Assembly (NCBI GenBank): GCA_021771675.1
Contig: JAETOP010000153.1
Coordinates: 1 to 5,671, forward strand
From: Oscillospiraceae bacterium
Lineage (GTDB): Bacteria; Bacillota_A; Clostridia; Oscillospirales; Oscillospiraceae
Length of the DNA stretch: 5,671 nt
Direction of reading: 5' to 3'
Under the pieces are notes generated by a model. The model ran no database searches, was not told the origin of the DNA, and worked only from the letters and a program-made list of their open reading frames with translations. The position numbers and the translations under genes are program-made. Below are positions 1-5,522 of this stretch, piece by piece; position 1 is the first letter of the stretch, and each line of letters begins with the position of its first letter.

Positions 1-30
1 AACCTGCCGAGCCTTCCTCAAAAGCCATTG

Positions 31-54
31 CCCTCCACCATTCAACGCACTGCC
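31..54. repeat. Block A, copy 1 of a 24-nt sequence shared by two intergenic regions
   Basis: This 24-nt stretch matches 4288-4311 at 21 of 24 positions without gaps; the longest identical runs are CCCTCCACCA and CAACGCAC. Both copies lie on the same strand upstream of a plus-strand gene set, the oxidoreductase operon here and the aminotransferase gene there. It may be part of a dispersed repeat or a shared regulatory region; the sequence alone does not decide. Confidence 0.7.
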
Positions 55-73
55 CGGTAGTTGTCACCTGGTC

Positions 74-93
74 GGCGGAGTCATGACTCCGCC
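74..93. repeat. Perfect 20-bp palindrome (REP-like hairpin)
   Basis: The arms GGCGGAGTCA and TGACTCCGCC are exact reverse complements with no spacer. The palindrome is followed by TAC, so the minus strand reads GTAGGGCGGAG..., matching the GTAGGGGAGG... start of the palindrome near 4242-4267, which lies in the opposite orientation. There is no T-run on either side, so a simple intrinsic terminator is unlikely. It could be a REP-like dispersed element, or a dyad operator upstream of the operon promoter. Confidence 0.8.
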
Positions 94-114
94 CTACGCA
101 ATAACCGTACAAAT

Positions 115-120
115 TATAAT
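115..120 (+). promoter_or_regulatory. Candidate -10 element (TATAAT) of the operon promoter
   Basis: A consensus TATAAT hexamer sits in an AT-rich patch about 46 nt upstream of the first gene. No convincing TTGACA-like -35 is visible 16-18 nt upstream (that position reads roughly CCCTAC) and there is no TGn extension, so the assignment rests on the -10 and its location only. The perfect palindrome ends about 21 nt upstream, roughly where a -35 would lie. Confidence 0.35.
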
Positions 121-151
121 TTATCGGATAAACCCAATATGAAATCACCAG

Positions 152-158
152 AAGGAGG
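152..158 (+). promoter_or_regulatory. Ribosome binding site that decides the start of the ATPase gene
   Basis: AAGGAGG is a near-perfect Shine-Dalgarno sequence. It lies only 2 nt before the ATG at 161 but 8 nt before the in-frame TTG at 167. The other genes in this window have spacers of 6-9 nt, which favours TTG as the true initiation codon. Confidence 0.7.
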
Positions 159-166
159 CGATGCCT

Positions 167-868
167 TTGGACTATAAACGTGTTACCCTTTTTGCCGGGC
201 ACTATGGCAGCGGGAAGACCAATATCGCCCTGAACTATGCCCGCTGGCTTCGGCGTCAGAATTTGAACGTGACCATTGCGGATTTGGACATTGTGAACCC
301 CTATTTCCGTACCAAGGACAGCGAGGCGGCTCTGGCGAAGGAGGGGATCGGCCTGATCGTCTCGGCTTTTGCCAATTCCAATGTGGATTTGCCCGCCATG
401 CCCAAGGAGGCTTACGCCCTGGTGAGCGACCGGCAGACCTACGCTGTGCTGGACATCGGCGGGGACGACCGGGGGGCACTGGCCCTGGGCCGCTACACCC
501 CGGCCATTAAGGAGGAGGGGGACTACGAAATGCTCTTCGTGGTCAACCGCTCCCGGCCTCTGACCCGCACCGTGGCGGACACCCTGGAGGTCATGAAAGA
601 GATTGAAGAAGCCTGCGACCTGCCCTTCACCGCCATCGTCAACAACACCAACTTAGGCCTGGAAACCAGGCCGGAGGATGTGCTGACCAGCCTGTCATAC
701 GCCCAGGAGCTGTCCCAAAGAACGGGGCTTCCCGTGAAAATGACCTGCGCCGCCCAGCCGCTGTGCCAGGCGCTGGAGGGCAAGGTCCCAAACCTGTTTC
801 CCCTGACCATCCAAAAACTCTATTATATGATCGATTCGGAGGTATCCTATGGCAAAACTCACCTTTAA
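167..868 (+). CDS. P-loop NTPase (MinD/CobQ-like fold) of unknown role, first gene of the 2-oxoacid oxidoreductase operon
   Basis: A 233-residue soluble ATP/GTP-binding protein. What is seen: a Walker A motif GHYGSGKT at residues 11-18; the strand-loop ADLDIVNPYF with D39 and D41, typical of the switch I region of MinD/ParA/CobQ-type SIMIBI proteins; a Walker B/switch II-like LDIGGDD near 95-101; and NNTN at 159-162, a likely base-recognition loop. The Walker A lacks the extra lysine of the deviant KGGxGK motif of ParA, MinD and Mrp, having His12 there. Two cysteines lie near the C-terminus as CAAQPLC (194 and 200); the CPxC of Mrp/Nbp35 iron-sulfur carriers is absent. The TTG start gives an 8-nt Shine-Dalgarno spacer; an ATG two codons upstream (161) is possible but has a 2-nt spacer. 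The 3' end overlaps the ferredoxin gene by 20 nt, implying coupling. Inference: an accessory or maturation ATPase for the oxidoreductase. No specific function is recognised. Confidence 0.87.
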   Translation: MDYKRVTLFAGHYGSGKTNIALNYARWLRRQNLNVTIADLDIVNPYFRTKDSEAALAKEGIGLIVSAFANSNVDLPAMPKEAYALVSDRQTYAVLDIGGDDRGALALGRYTPAIKEEGDYEMLFVVNRSRPLTRTVADTLEVMKEIEEACDLPFTAIVNNTNLGLETRPEDVLTSLSYAQELSQRTGLPVKMTCAAQPLCQALEGKVPNLFPLTIQKLYYMIDSEVSYGKTHL

Positions 869-1055
869 CGAAGAGCTGTGCAAGGGCTGCGGCCTGTGCG
901 TGGCCGCCTGCCCCAAGCATCTGCTGGCCCTGTCCCAGGGGCGGCTGAACCAAAAGGGCCACACCCCCGTGGAGCTGACAAAGCCGGAGGAGTGCGTGGG
1001 CTGCGCCTCCTGCGCCATCATGTGCCCGGACTGCGTCATCACCGTGGAACGGTAG
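849..1055 (+). CDS. 2[4Fe-4S] ferredoxin, delta subunit of a 2-oxoacid:ferredoxin oxidoreductase
   Basis: A 68-residue electron-transfer protein with two complete CxxCxxCxxxCP motifs: C11-C14-C17-C21 and C49-C52-C55-C59, each followed by proline. They predict two [4Fe-4S] clusters. The 27 residues between the motifs are longer than in minimal clostridial ferredoxins and fit the PorD/KorD/VorD type of integral subunit. An extra cysteine, C62, follows the second motif. The start is supported by GGAGG at 838-842 with a 6-nt spacer, so translation begins inside the end of the ATPase gene. The next gene encodes the alpha subunit, giving the delta-alpha-beta-gamma order typical of four-subunit VOR/KOR enzymes. 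Expected role: to pass electrons from the beta-subunit cluster to soluble ferredoxin. A free-standing ferredoxin is the less likely alternative. Confidence 0.93.
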   Translation: MAKLTFNEELCKGCGLCVAACPKHLLALSQGRLNQKGHTPVELTKPEECVGCASCAIMCPDCVITVER

Positions 1056-1069
1056 AAAGGAAGTGCGTT

Positions 1070-2134
1070 ATGCAGGAAAAAACACTGATGAAGGGCAATG
1101 AAGCCATTGCCGAGGCCGCCATTCTGGCAGGGTGCCGCCATTATTTCGGCTATCCCATCACCCCCCAGACCGAGGTGGCCGCCTACATGGCCAAGAAGAT
1201 GCCCAAGATTGGCGGCACCTTCCTCCAGGCGGAGAGTGAAATCGCCGCCATCAACATGGTCTATGGCGTGGCCTCCACCGGGAAGCTTGCCATGACCTCC
1301 TCCTCCAGTCCCGGAATCGCACTGAAGACCGAGGGTATTTCCTATCTCGCCGGTGCGGACCTGCCCGCCCTGATTGTCAACGTCCAGCGGGGCGGCCCGG
1401 GCCTGGGCGGCATCCAGCCCTCCCAGTCTGATTATTTTCTCGCCACCCGGGGCCCCGGCCACGGCGACTTCCATGTGCTGGTGCTGGCTCCCGCCTCTGT
1501 CCAGGAGATGGCTGACCTCACCGGCAAGGCCTTCCAGCTTGCCATGAAGTACCGGATGCCCGCAATGCTCCTGGCCGATGGAACCATGGGCCAGATGATG
1601 GAGCCGGTGGTGCTCCCGGAGCCCAGAGAGCCTGCCGCCCAGCCCCCCGCCTGGGCCGCCGTGGGCACGGAGGGAAAACGGGCTCATAACGTGGTCAATT
1701 CCCTTTATCTCGACCCGCTGACCTTGGAGCGCACCAATTTTGAGCGCTTCCAGCGTTACGCCCAGGCAGAGCGGGAGGAGACCATGTGGGAGGAATTCAT
1801 GATGGAGGATGCCGAAATCTGTGTGGTGTCCTGCGGCATCACCGCCCGGGTGTCCCGGAATGCCATTGTGGAGGCCAGAAAGCGGGGCATTAAGGTGGGC
1901 ATGATTCGGCCCATCACCCTCTGGCCCTTCCCGAAAAAGCCGCTTTTTGCCGCAGCGGAGAAGGTAAAATCCTTCCTCTGCGTGGAGCTGAACATGGGCC
2001 AGATGAAGCAGGACGTGGAGCTTGCCATCCGCTGCAAGCGGCCGGTTGACCTCTGCTGCCGGGTGGGCGGCATGATCCCGTCCCCGGACGAGGTGCTCCA
2101 GAAGATCGTCAAGGCCAATGAACAGGGAGGTTAG
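1070..2134 (+). CDS. vorB: 2-oxoacid:ferredoxin oxidoreductase alpha subunit (VorB family; 3-methyl-2-oxobutanoate dehydrogenase, ferredoxin)
   Basis: A 354-residue cytoplasmic subunit, close to the family's usual length of about 350. It supplies the pyrimidine-binding domain for TPP in conversion of a 2-oxoacid plus CoA and oxidised ferredoxin to acyl-CoA, CO2 and reduced ferredoxin. Visible markers: GYPITP at 27-32, the QAESEIAAI segment with E57 as the probable TPP-activating glutamate, the serine-rich MTSSSSPG at 75-82, [10 protein letters not shown] at 105-114, and a C-terminal transketolase-like domain II beginning near 249 ([15 protein letters not shown], then [10 protein letters not shown]). 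The ATG at 1070 is chosen because AAAGGA at 1056-1061 is well placed and the conserved N-terminus [11 protein letters not shown] begins at residue 7. The same frame is open upstream to 878, but that extension only reads through the ferredoxin gene. The stop lies between the Shine-Dalgarno and start of the beta gene. Substrate preference (branched-chain versus 2-oxoglutarate) cannot be fixed from sequence; the nearby aminotransferase favours branched-chain. Confidence 0.93.
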   Translation: MQEKTLMKGNEAIAEAAILAGCRHYFGYPITPQTEVAAYMAKKMPKIGGTFLQAESEIAAINMVYGVASTGKLAMTSSSSPGIALKTEGISYLAGADLPALIVNVQRGGPGLGGIQPSQSDYFLATRGPGHGDFHVLVLAPASVQEMADLTGKAFQLAMKYRMPAMLLADGTMGQMMEPVVLPEPREPAAQPPAWAAVGTEGKRAHNVVNSLYLDPLTLERTNFERFQRYAQAEREETMWEEFMMEDAEICVVSCGITARVSRNAIVEARKRGIKVGMIRPITLWPFPKKPLFAAAEKVKSFLCVELNMGQMKQDVELAIRCKRPVDLCCRVGGMIPSPDEVLQKIVKANEQGG

Positions 2135-2138
2135 GCAT

Positions 2139-2882
2139 ATGGTCGTATTTGAAAAACCCAAAGCTCTCACCGATAAGGTGTTCCATTACTGCCCCGGCTG
2201 CACCCACGGCATCATCCACCGGCTGGTGGCCGAGGCCATCGACGAGCTGGACATAGAGGGCAAAACCATCGGCGTGGCCCCCGTGGGCTGTGCGGTGCTG
2301 GCCTATGATTATTTCGCCTGCGACATGATCGAGGCCGCCCATGGCCGTGCTCCCGCCGTAGCCACCGGCGTCAAGCGCTCCATGCCCGACCGGGTGGTCT
2401 TCGCCTACCAGGGGGACGGCGACCTGGCCTCCATCGGCATGTGCGAGACGGTGAGCACTGCCGCCCGGGGAGAGAACGTCACCATCATCTTTGTGAACAA
2501 CGCCATTTACGGCATGACCGGCGGCCAGATGGCTCCCACCTCCCTGATTGGGCAGGTGACCCAGACCTCCCCCTACGGCCGGGACCCCAAGACCCAGGGC
2601 TACCCCATCCGGGTCTGCGAGCTGCTTGCCACCCTGGATGCCCCCCAGTATCTGGAGCGGGTCACTGTGAATAGCGTAAAAAATGTGCGAAACGCCAAAA
2701 AGGCCATTAAGAAGGCCTTCCAGAACCAGATCGAGGGCAAGGGCTTCTCTCTGGTGGAGGTGGTCTCCGCCTGTCCCACCAACTGGGGCATGACGCCTCA
2801 GAAGGCGCTGGAATGGATTGACGAGAAGATGCTGCCCCAGTACCCCCTGGGCTGCTACCGGGACAAGGATCAGGAGGTGTGA
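2139..2882 (+). CDS. 2-oxoacid:ferredoxin oxidoreductase beta subunit (TPP-binding, VorA/KorB type)
   Basis: A 247-residue catalytic subunit. The TPP/Mg motif is clear: GDGD at 92-95 followed by [11 protein letters not shown] at 120-130. Cysteines C18 and C21 (CPGC), C51 (PVGC) and C212 (SACPTNW) match the arrangement of the four ligands of the proximal [4Fe-4S] cluster in characterised 2-oxoacid:ferredoxin oxidoreductase beta subunits, so the cluster site looks complete. The start is the ATG at 2139, 8 nt after GGGAGG (2125-2130); the ATG at 2118 would add seven residues ahead of the conserved N-terminus, with no comparable ribosome binding site. Electrons should run from TPP to this cluster and then to the delta ferredoxin. 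The gene starts 4 nt after the alpha stop and ends 1 nt before the gamma start. Confidence 0.94.
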   Translation: MVVFEKPKALTDKVFHYCPGCTHGIIHRLVAEAIDELDIEGKTIGVAPVGCAVLAYDYFACDMIEAAHGRAPAVATGVKRSMPDRVVFAYQGDGDLASIGMCETVSTAARGENVTIIFVNNAIYGMTGGQMAPTSLIGQVTQTSPYGRDPKTQGYPIRVCELLATLDAPQYLERVTVNSVKNVRNAKKAIKKAFQNQIEGKGFSLVEVVSACPTNWGMTPQKALEWIDEKMLPQYPLGCYRDKDQEV

Positions 2883-2883
2883 T

Positions 2884-3420
2884 ATGGAATATCAAATCGT
2901 GATCGCCGGTTTCGGCGGCCAGGGACTGCTGTTCTCCGGCAAGGTGCTGGCCTACGCCGCCCTGATGGAGCAGCGGGAGCTGAGCTGGCTGCCCTCCTAC
3001 GGCCCCGAAATGCGGGGCGGCACCGCCAACTGCAATGTGATCATCAGCGATACCCCGGTGGGCTCTCCCATCGTCCAGAACCCCAATGTGCTGATGGTGA
3101 TGAATACGCCGTCCCTGGATAAGTATGAGAAAACCGTGGTGCCCGGAGGGAAGATTTTCGTGGATTCCTCCCTGGTCTCCCGGAAGGTGGAGCGCACCGA
3201 CGTGGAGGCTTTCTACATCCCTGCCACCAAGATGGCGGGAGACATGGGCATTCCCACCCTGGCCAATATGATTCTGCTGGGGGCCATTGTCAAGTCCACC
3301 GGCTGCGTGGGAGAGGAAGCGGTTGTGGCGGGCCTGAAAAAAATCGTCTCCGCCAAGCACGCCAATCTGCTGGATGCCAACCTGCAGGCCATCCAGGCGG
3401 GGAAGGACTATCTGGGATGA
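2884..3420 (+). CDS. 2-oxoacid:ferredoxin oxidoreductase gamma subunit
   Basis: A 178-residue subunit of the PorG/KorC/VorC family (POR domain III). Family signatures are the N-terminal glycine-rich loop AGFGGQG (8-14) and SYGPEMRGG (38-46), followed by TANCNVIIS. It has no iron-sulfur cysteine motif, as expected for gamma. In the holoenzyme this domain packs on alpha and beta and contributes to CoA/substrate access. The start at 2884 has AGGAGG at 2872-2877 with a 6-nt spacer; the frame is open further upstream but only as a shadow of the beta gene. Its stop codon overlaps the next start as ATGA (3417-3420), indicating translational coupling to the amidase gene. The length is normal and no damage is seen. 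Confidence 0.93.
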   Translation: MEYQIVIAGFGGQGLLFSGKVLAYAALMEQRELSWLPSYGPEMRGGTANCNVIISDTPVGSPIVQNPNVLMVMNTPSLDKYEKTVVPGGKIFVDSSLVSRKVERTDVEAFYIPATKMAGDMGIPTLANMILLGAIVKSTGCVGEEAVVAGLKKIVSAKHANLLDANLQAIQAGKDYLG

Positions 3421-4196
3421 AGGTAAGCTGCATTCAGATGGATGTGAAGCTGGGCTGCCCGGCGGAAAATCACCTTCTGGCAGAGCAGCTGATTCGTCAG
3501 GCCGCCGCAGCGGGGCCCGATGTGATTCTTCTGCCGGAGCTCTGGGACGTGGGCTTCTTCCCCAAGGAGAATTTGAAGGAGCTGGCGGACCCGGACTGCA
3601 CCCAGGTAAAGAAGCACATCGGCGCTTTGGCCGGGGAGCTGGGCATCAACATCGTGGCGGGGTCCGTGGCCTGCCTCCGGGGAAACCAGGTGTATAACAC
3701 CGCCTGCGTCTTTGGCAGGACTGGAGAGCTGCTGGCCCAGTATGATAAGACCCATCTGTTTTCCCCCATGGGGGAGGATGATTTCTTCACGAAGGGGGAT
3801 CACCTCTGCCGGTTCCAGATGGATGGCCATTGGGTGGGGCTGCTGATCTGCTACGACATCCGATTCCCGGAGCTGACCCGTGCCATGACGGTGCCGGGGC
3901 TGGAAATGCTCTTTATGGTGTCCCAGTGGCCGGACATCCGCATTCCCCATCTGCGGGTGCTGACCCAGGCCCGGGCCATTGAGAACCAGATGTATCTCGC
4001 CTGCTGCAACGCCTGCGGCGAAGCGGGGCAGACCCGGTTCGGTGGCTGCTCCTCGGTGGTTGACCCCTGGGGCGCCGTCCTGGCCCAGGCAGGGGAGGGC
4101 CAGCAGATCATCACCGCAAACTGCGATTTCAATGTCACGGAGGAAATCCGCAAATCCATGCACCTCTTCATGGACCGCCGCCCGGAGCTGTATTGA
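3417..4196 (+). CDS. Carbon-nitrogen hydrolase (nitrilase superfamily), omega-amidase/MtnU/YafV-like
   Basis: A 259-residue cytoplasmic amidohydrolase of normal length for the family. The Glu-Lys-Cys catalytic triad is intact: E41 in LLPELW, K111 in YDKTHLF and nucleophile C145 in ICYDIRFPEL. The later segments QWPDIR, QARAIENQMYL and VVDPWG resemble YafV, MtnU and NIT2-type omega-amidases, which hydrolyse 2-oxoglutaramate, 2-oxosuccinamate and related amides to 2-oxoacids plus ammonia. Substrate is inferred from family resemblance; other small amides, including deaminated glutathione, are possible. The start overlaps the gamma stop as ATGA; GGAAGGA at 3401-3407 lies 9 nt upstream. It is the last gene of the compact run, followed by 167 nt with repeats and a palindrome. 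Being placed with an oxidoreductase that uses 2-oxoacids and upstream of a transaminase suggests that it recycles or repairs transamination by-products. Confidence 0.9.
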   Translation: MKVSCIQMDVKLGCPAENHLLAEQLIRQAAAAGPDVILLPELWDVGFFPKENLKELADPDCTQVKKHIGALAGELGINIVAGSVACLRGNQVYNTACVFGRTGELLAQYDKTHLFSPMGEDDFFTKGDHLCRFQMDGHWVGLLICYDIRFPELTRAMTVPGLEMLFMVSQWPDIRIPHLRVLTQARAIENQMYLACCNACGEAGQTRFGGCSSVVDPWGAVLAQAGEGQQIITANCDFNVTEEIRKSMHLFMDRRPELY

Positions 4197-4199
4197 GAC

Positions 4200-4227
4200 A
4201 ATTAGGAATTAGGAGTTAGGAATTAGA
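4200..4227. repeat. Four tandem copies of a 7-nt unit (AATTAGG)
   Basis: The units read AATTAGG, AATTAGG, AGTTAGG and AATTAGA, starting 3 nt after the amidase stop codon. The tract is AT-rich against GC-rich genes. It is not coding. It is a short tandem repeat that may vary in copy number between strains; a function is not evident. Confidence 0.85.
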
Positions 4228-4241
4228 TTTCCGCCGCACCA

Positions 4242-4267
4242 GTAGGGGAGGCTATTAGCCTCCCGCC
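4242..4267. repeat. REP-like palindrome, second member
   Basis: The arms GGGAGGCTA (4246-4254) and TAGCCTCCC (4256-4264) are exact reverse complements around one T; as a hairpin this gives at least 7 bp with a TATTA loop. It is preceded by GTAG and followed by GCC. The opening GTAGGG and closing CCGCC are shared with the minus-strand reading of the palindrome at 74-93, while the inner stems differ yet remain paired. No T-run follows, so termination after the amidase gene would have to be factor-assisted, if it occurs here. Confidence 0.78.
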
Positions 4268-4287
4268 AAGTGATGGATTTTGAGTAC

Positions 4288-4311
4288 CCCTCCACCACCC
4301 AACGCACGGCC
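4288..4311. repeat. Block A, copy 2 of the shared intergenic sequence
   Basis: Matches 31-54 at 21 of 24 positions. It is followed directly by AACTTATACGATTTATC (4312-4328) and then AAAATCACCA (4333-4342). Similar strings occur at 111-125 and 141-150, before the ribosome binding site of the operon. The common order suggests that the two upstream regions share ancestry or control. Confidence 0.7.
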
Positions 4312-4347
4312 AACTTATACGATTTATCATTGAAAATCACCAAATAC

Positions 4348-4354
4348 AAAGGAG
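4348..4354 (+). promoter_or_regulatory. Ribosome binding site of the aminotransferase gene
   Basis: AAAGGAG lies 9 nt before the ATG at 4364, with an A/T-rich spacer (AAATTTACA). This fixes the start. No good -35/-10 pair was found between 4265 and 4347; TATCAT at 4325-4330 is a weak -10 candidate without a -35. Confidence 0.75.
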
Positions 4355-4363
4355 AAATTTACA

Positions 4364-5446
4364 ATGGAGTATACATTTCCCGTTACCAGAACCACCCATC
4401 CCAAGCCCCGTCCTGCCGATGAGACCAAGCTGGGCTTTGCCAAGTATTTCACTGACCACATGTTCGTCATGGATTATGACGAGGGCCAGGGCTGGCACGA
4501 CGGCCGGGTGGTTCCTCATGAGCCCTTCCTGATCGAGCCTGCCTGCGCCGTGCTGCACTATTCCCAGTGCATGTTCGAGGGCATGAAGGCCTACCGCAAT
4601 CCCCAGGGGGGCATCCAGCTCTTCCGCCCCGACATGAACATTGCCCGGATGAAGCGGACCAACGAGCGGATGTGTATCCCTGAGCTCCCCGGCGACCTGT
4701 TCCTGGCCGCAGTCAAGGCCGTCATTCACGAGGACATGGACTGGGTTCCCTCCGCACCGGGCACCGCTCTGTATATCCGGCCCTTCATCTTTGGCGACGA
4801 GGTCTCCTTCTCCGTGCTGCCCGCCAAGCACTATAAGTTTATGATTATCCTCAGCCCCGTGGGCTCCTACTACGCTGCCAACGACGGCGGCCTGTCCACC
4901 ACCCGGATTTACGTCCAGGATGAATACATCCGGGCCGCCCGGGGCGGCACCGGCTTTGCCAAGTGCGGCGGCAACTACGGCGGCGCCATGCGGGCATCTT
5001 TGGACGCCATGAAGTACAATTGCAAGGATGTGCTGTGGCTGGATGCGGCGGAGAACAAGTATGTGGAAGAAATCGGCACCTCCAATGCCTTCTTCCGCAT
5101 CGCCGACGAGGTCATCACCGCCCCTCTGGACTCCGGCACCATCCTCCCCGGCATTACCCGCAACTCCGTCATCCAGCTGCTGAAGCACTGGGGGGTGAAG
5201 GTCAGCGAACGGAAGCTGTCCATTGACGAGATTGTGGAGGCCTCCAGGAACGGCACCTTGCAGGAGGTCTTCGCCTCCGGCACCGCCGCCGTCATTTCTC
5301 CCATTGGCTGGCTCTGCGTCAAGGGTGAGGATATCAGCGTGGGCGATACCAAGGTGGGTCCTGTGGCCCAGAAGCTCTACGACAACCTCTACGGTATGCA
5401 GACCGGCACGGTGGAAGACTACATGGGCTGGATTTATAAGCTGTAA
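4364..5446 (+). CDS. ilvE: Branched-chain amino acid aminotransferase (PLP fold type IV, ilvE class II)
   Basis: A 360-residue cytoplasmic enzyme that exchanges amino groups between valine, leucine or isoleucine and 2-oxoglutarate. It follows the longer BCAT pattern seen in mammals and many Firmicutes. Visible features: the N-terminal motif SQCMFEGMKAY (about 68-78); ALYIRPFIFG; the PLP-binding lysine K200 within GTGFAKCGGNYG; EEIGTSN at 235-241; LDSGTILPGITR, which resembles the LDGIILPGVTR segment of mammalian BCAT; and EVFASGTAAV at 301-310, which lines the phosphate/substrate pocket. The reading frame is intact and ends 15 nt before a strong hairpin. It has its own upstream region of 167 nt, so it is probably a separate transcription unit, although read-through from the operon is possible. 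It supplies or consumes the branched 2-oxoacids that the upstream VOR-type complex would use. Confidence 0.95.
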   Translation: MEYTFPVTRTTHPKPRPADETKLGFAKYFTDHMFVMDYDEGQGWHDGRVVPHEPFLIEPACAVLHYSQCMFEGMKAYRNPQGGIQLFRPDMNIARMKRTNERMCIPELPGDLFLAAVKAVIHEDMDWVPSAPGTALYIRPFIFGDEVSFSVLPAKHYKFMIILSPVGSYYAANDGGLSTTRIYVQDEYIRAARGGTGFAKCGGNYGGAMRASLDAMKYNCKDVLWLDAAENKYVEEIGTSNAFFRIADEVITAPLDSGTILPGITRNSVIQLLKHWGVKVSERKLSIDEIVEASRNGTLQEVFASGTAAVISPIGWLCVKGEDISVGDTKVGPVAQKLYDNLYGMQTGTVEDYMGWIYKL

Positions 5447-5461
5447 TTTCATAATGCTATA

Positions 5462-5500
5462 GCAATTCCCGGTCAGAGTCTTGCTCTGACCGGGAATTGC
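5462..5500 (+). terminator. Strong hairpin after ilvE, probable transcription end
   Basis: A perfect 17-bp inverted repeat (left arm 5462-5478, right arm 5484-5500) encloses the 5-nt loop TCTTG. It starts 15 nt after the ilvE stop, which is the expected place for a terminator. The downstream sequence GTCGTCAAAG has no T-run, and there is none on the opposite strand, so it is not a textbook intrinsic terminator. It could act as an RNA 3'-end stabiliser, work with Rho, or be a dispersed palindrome. Confidence 0.65.
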
Positions 5501-5522
5501 GTCGTCAAAGTATTAAGGCAAC

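Noticed and set aside
139..177. A 12-codon leader peptide frame (ATG at 139, stop TAA at 175-177) overlapping the ATPase start
   Set aside because: There is no ribosome binding site before it, no run of branched-chain codons as in an attenuator peptide, and it contains the Shine-Dalgarno of the next gene.
161..868. Calling the first gene ParA/MinD or CobQ by name
   Set aside because: Fold-level resemblance only: the deviant Walker lysine of ParA/MinD is missing, no partition or cobalamin genes are nearby, and no membrane-targeting helix is evident.
878..1069. N-terminal extension of the alpha subunit by 64 residues
   Set aside because: It only reads the ferredoxin gene in another frame; the conserved VorB N-terminus and a proper ribosome binding site place the start at 1070.
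695..2170. A 491-codon open frame on the minus strand across the alpha-subunit gene
   Set aside because: Its translation is rich in His, Gly and Leu with no recognisable domain, and it lies opposite the well-supported vorB gene. Long antisense frames are common opposite GC-rich genes.
4197..4363. T-box or other riboswitch upstream of ilvE
   Set aside because: The region is short, lacks the conserved T-box AGGGTGGNACCGCG element, and has no terminator/antiterminator pair with a T-run.
4337..5452. A 371-codon open frame on the minus strand across ilvE
   Set aside because: It mirrors the ilvE codon pattern, has a low-complexity His/Gly/Val-rich translation and no domain; the plus-strand aminotransferase is unambiguous.
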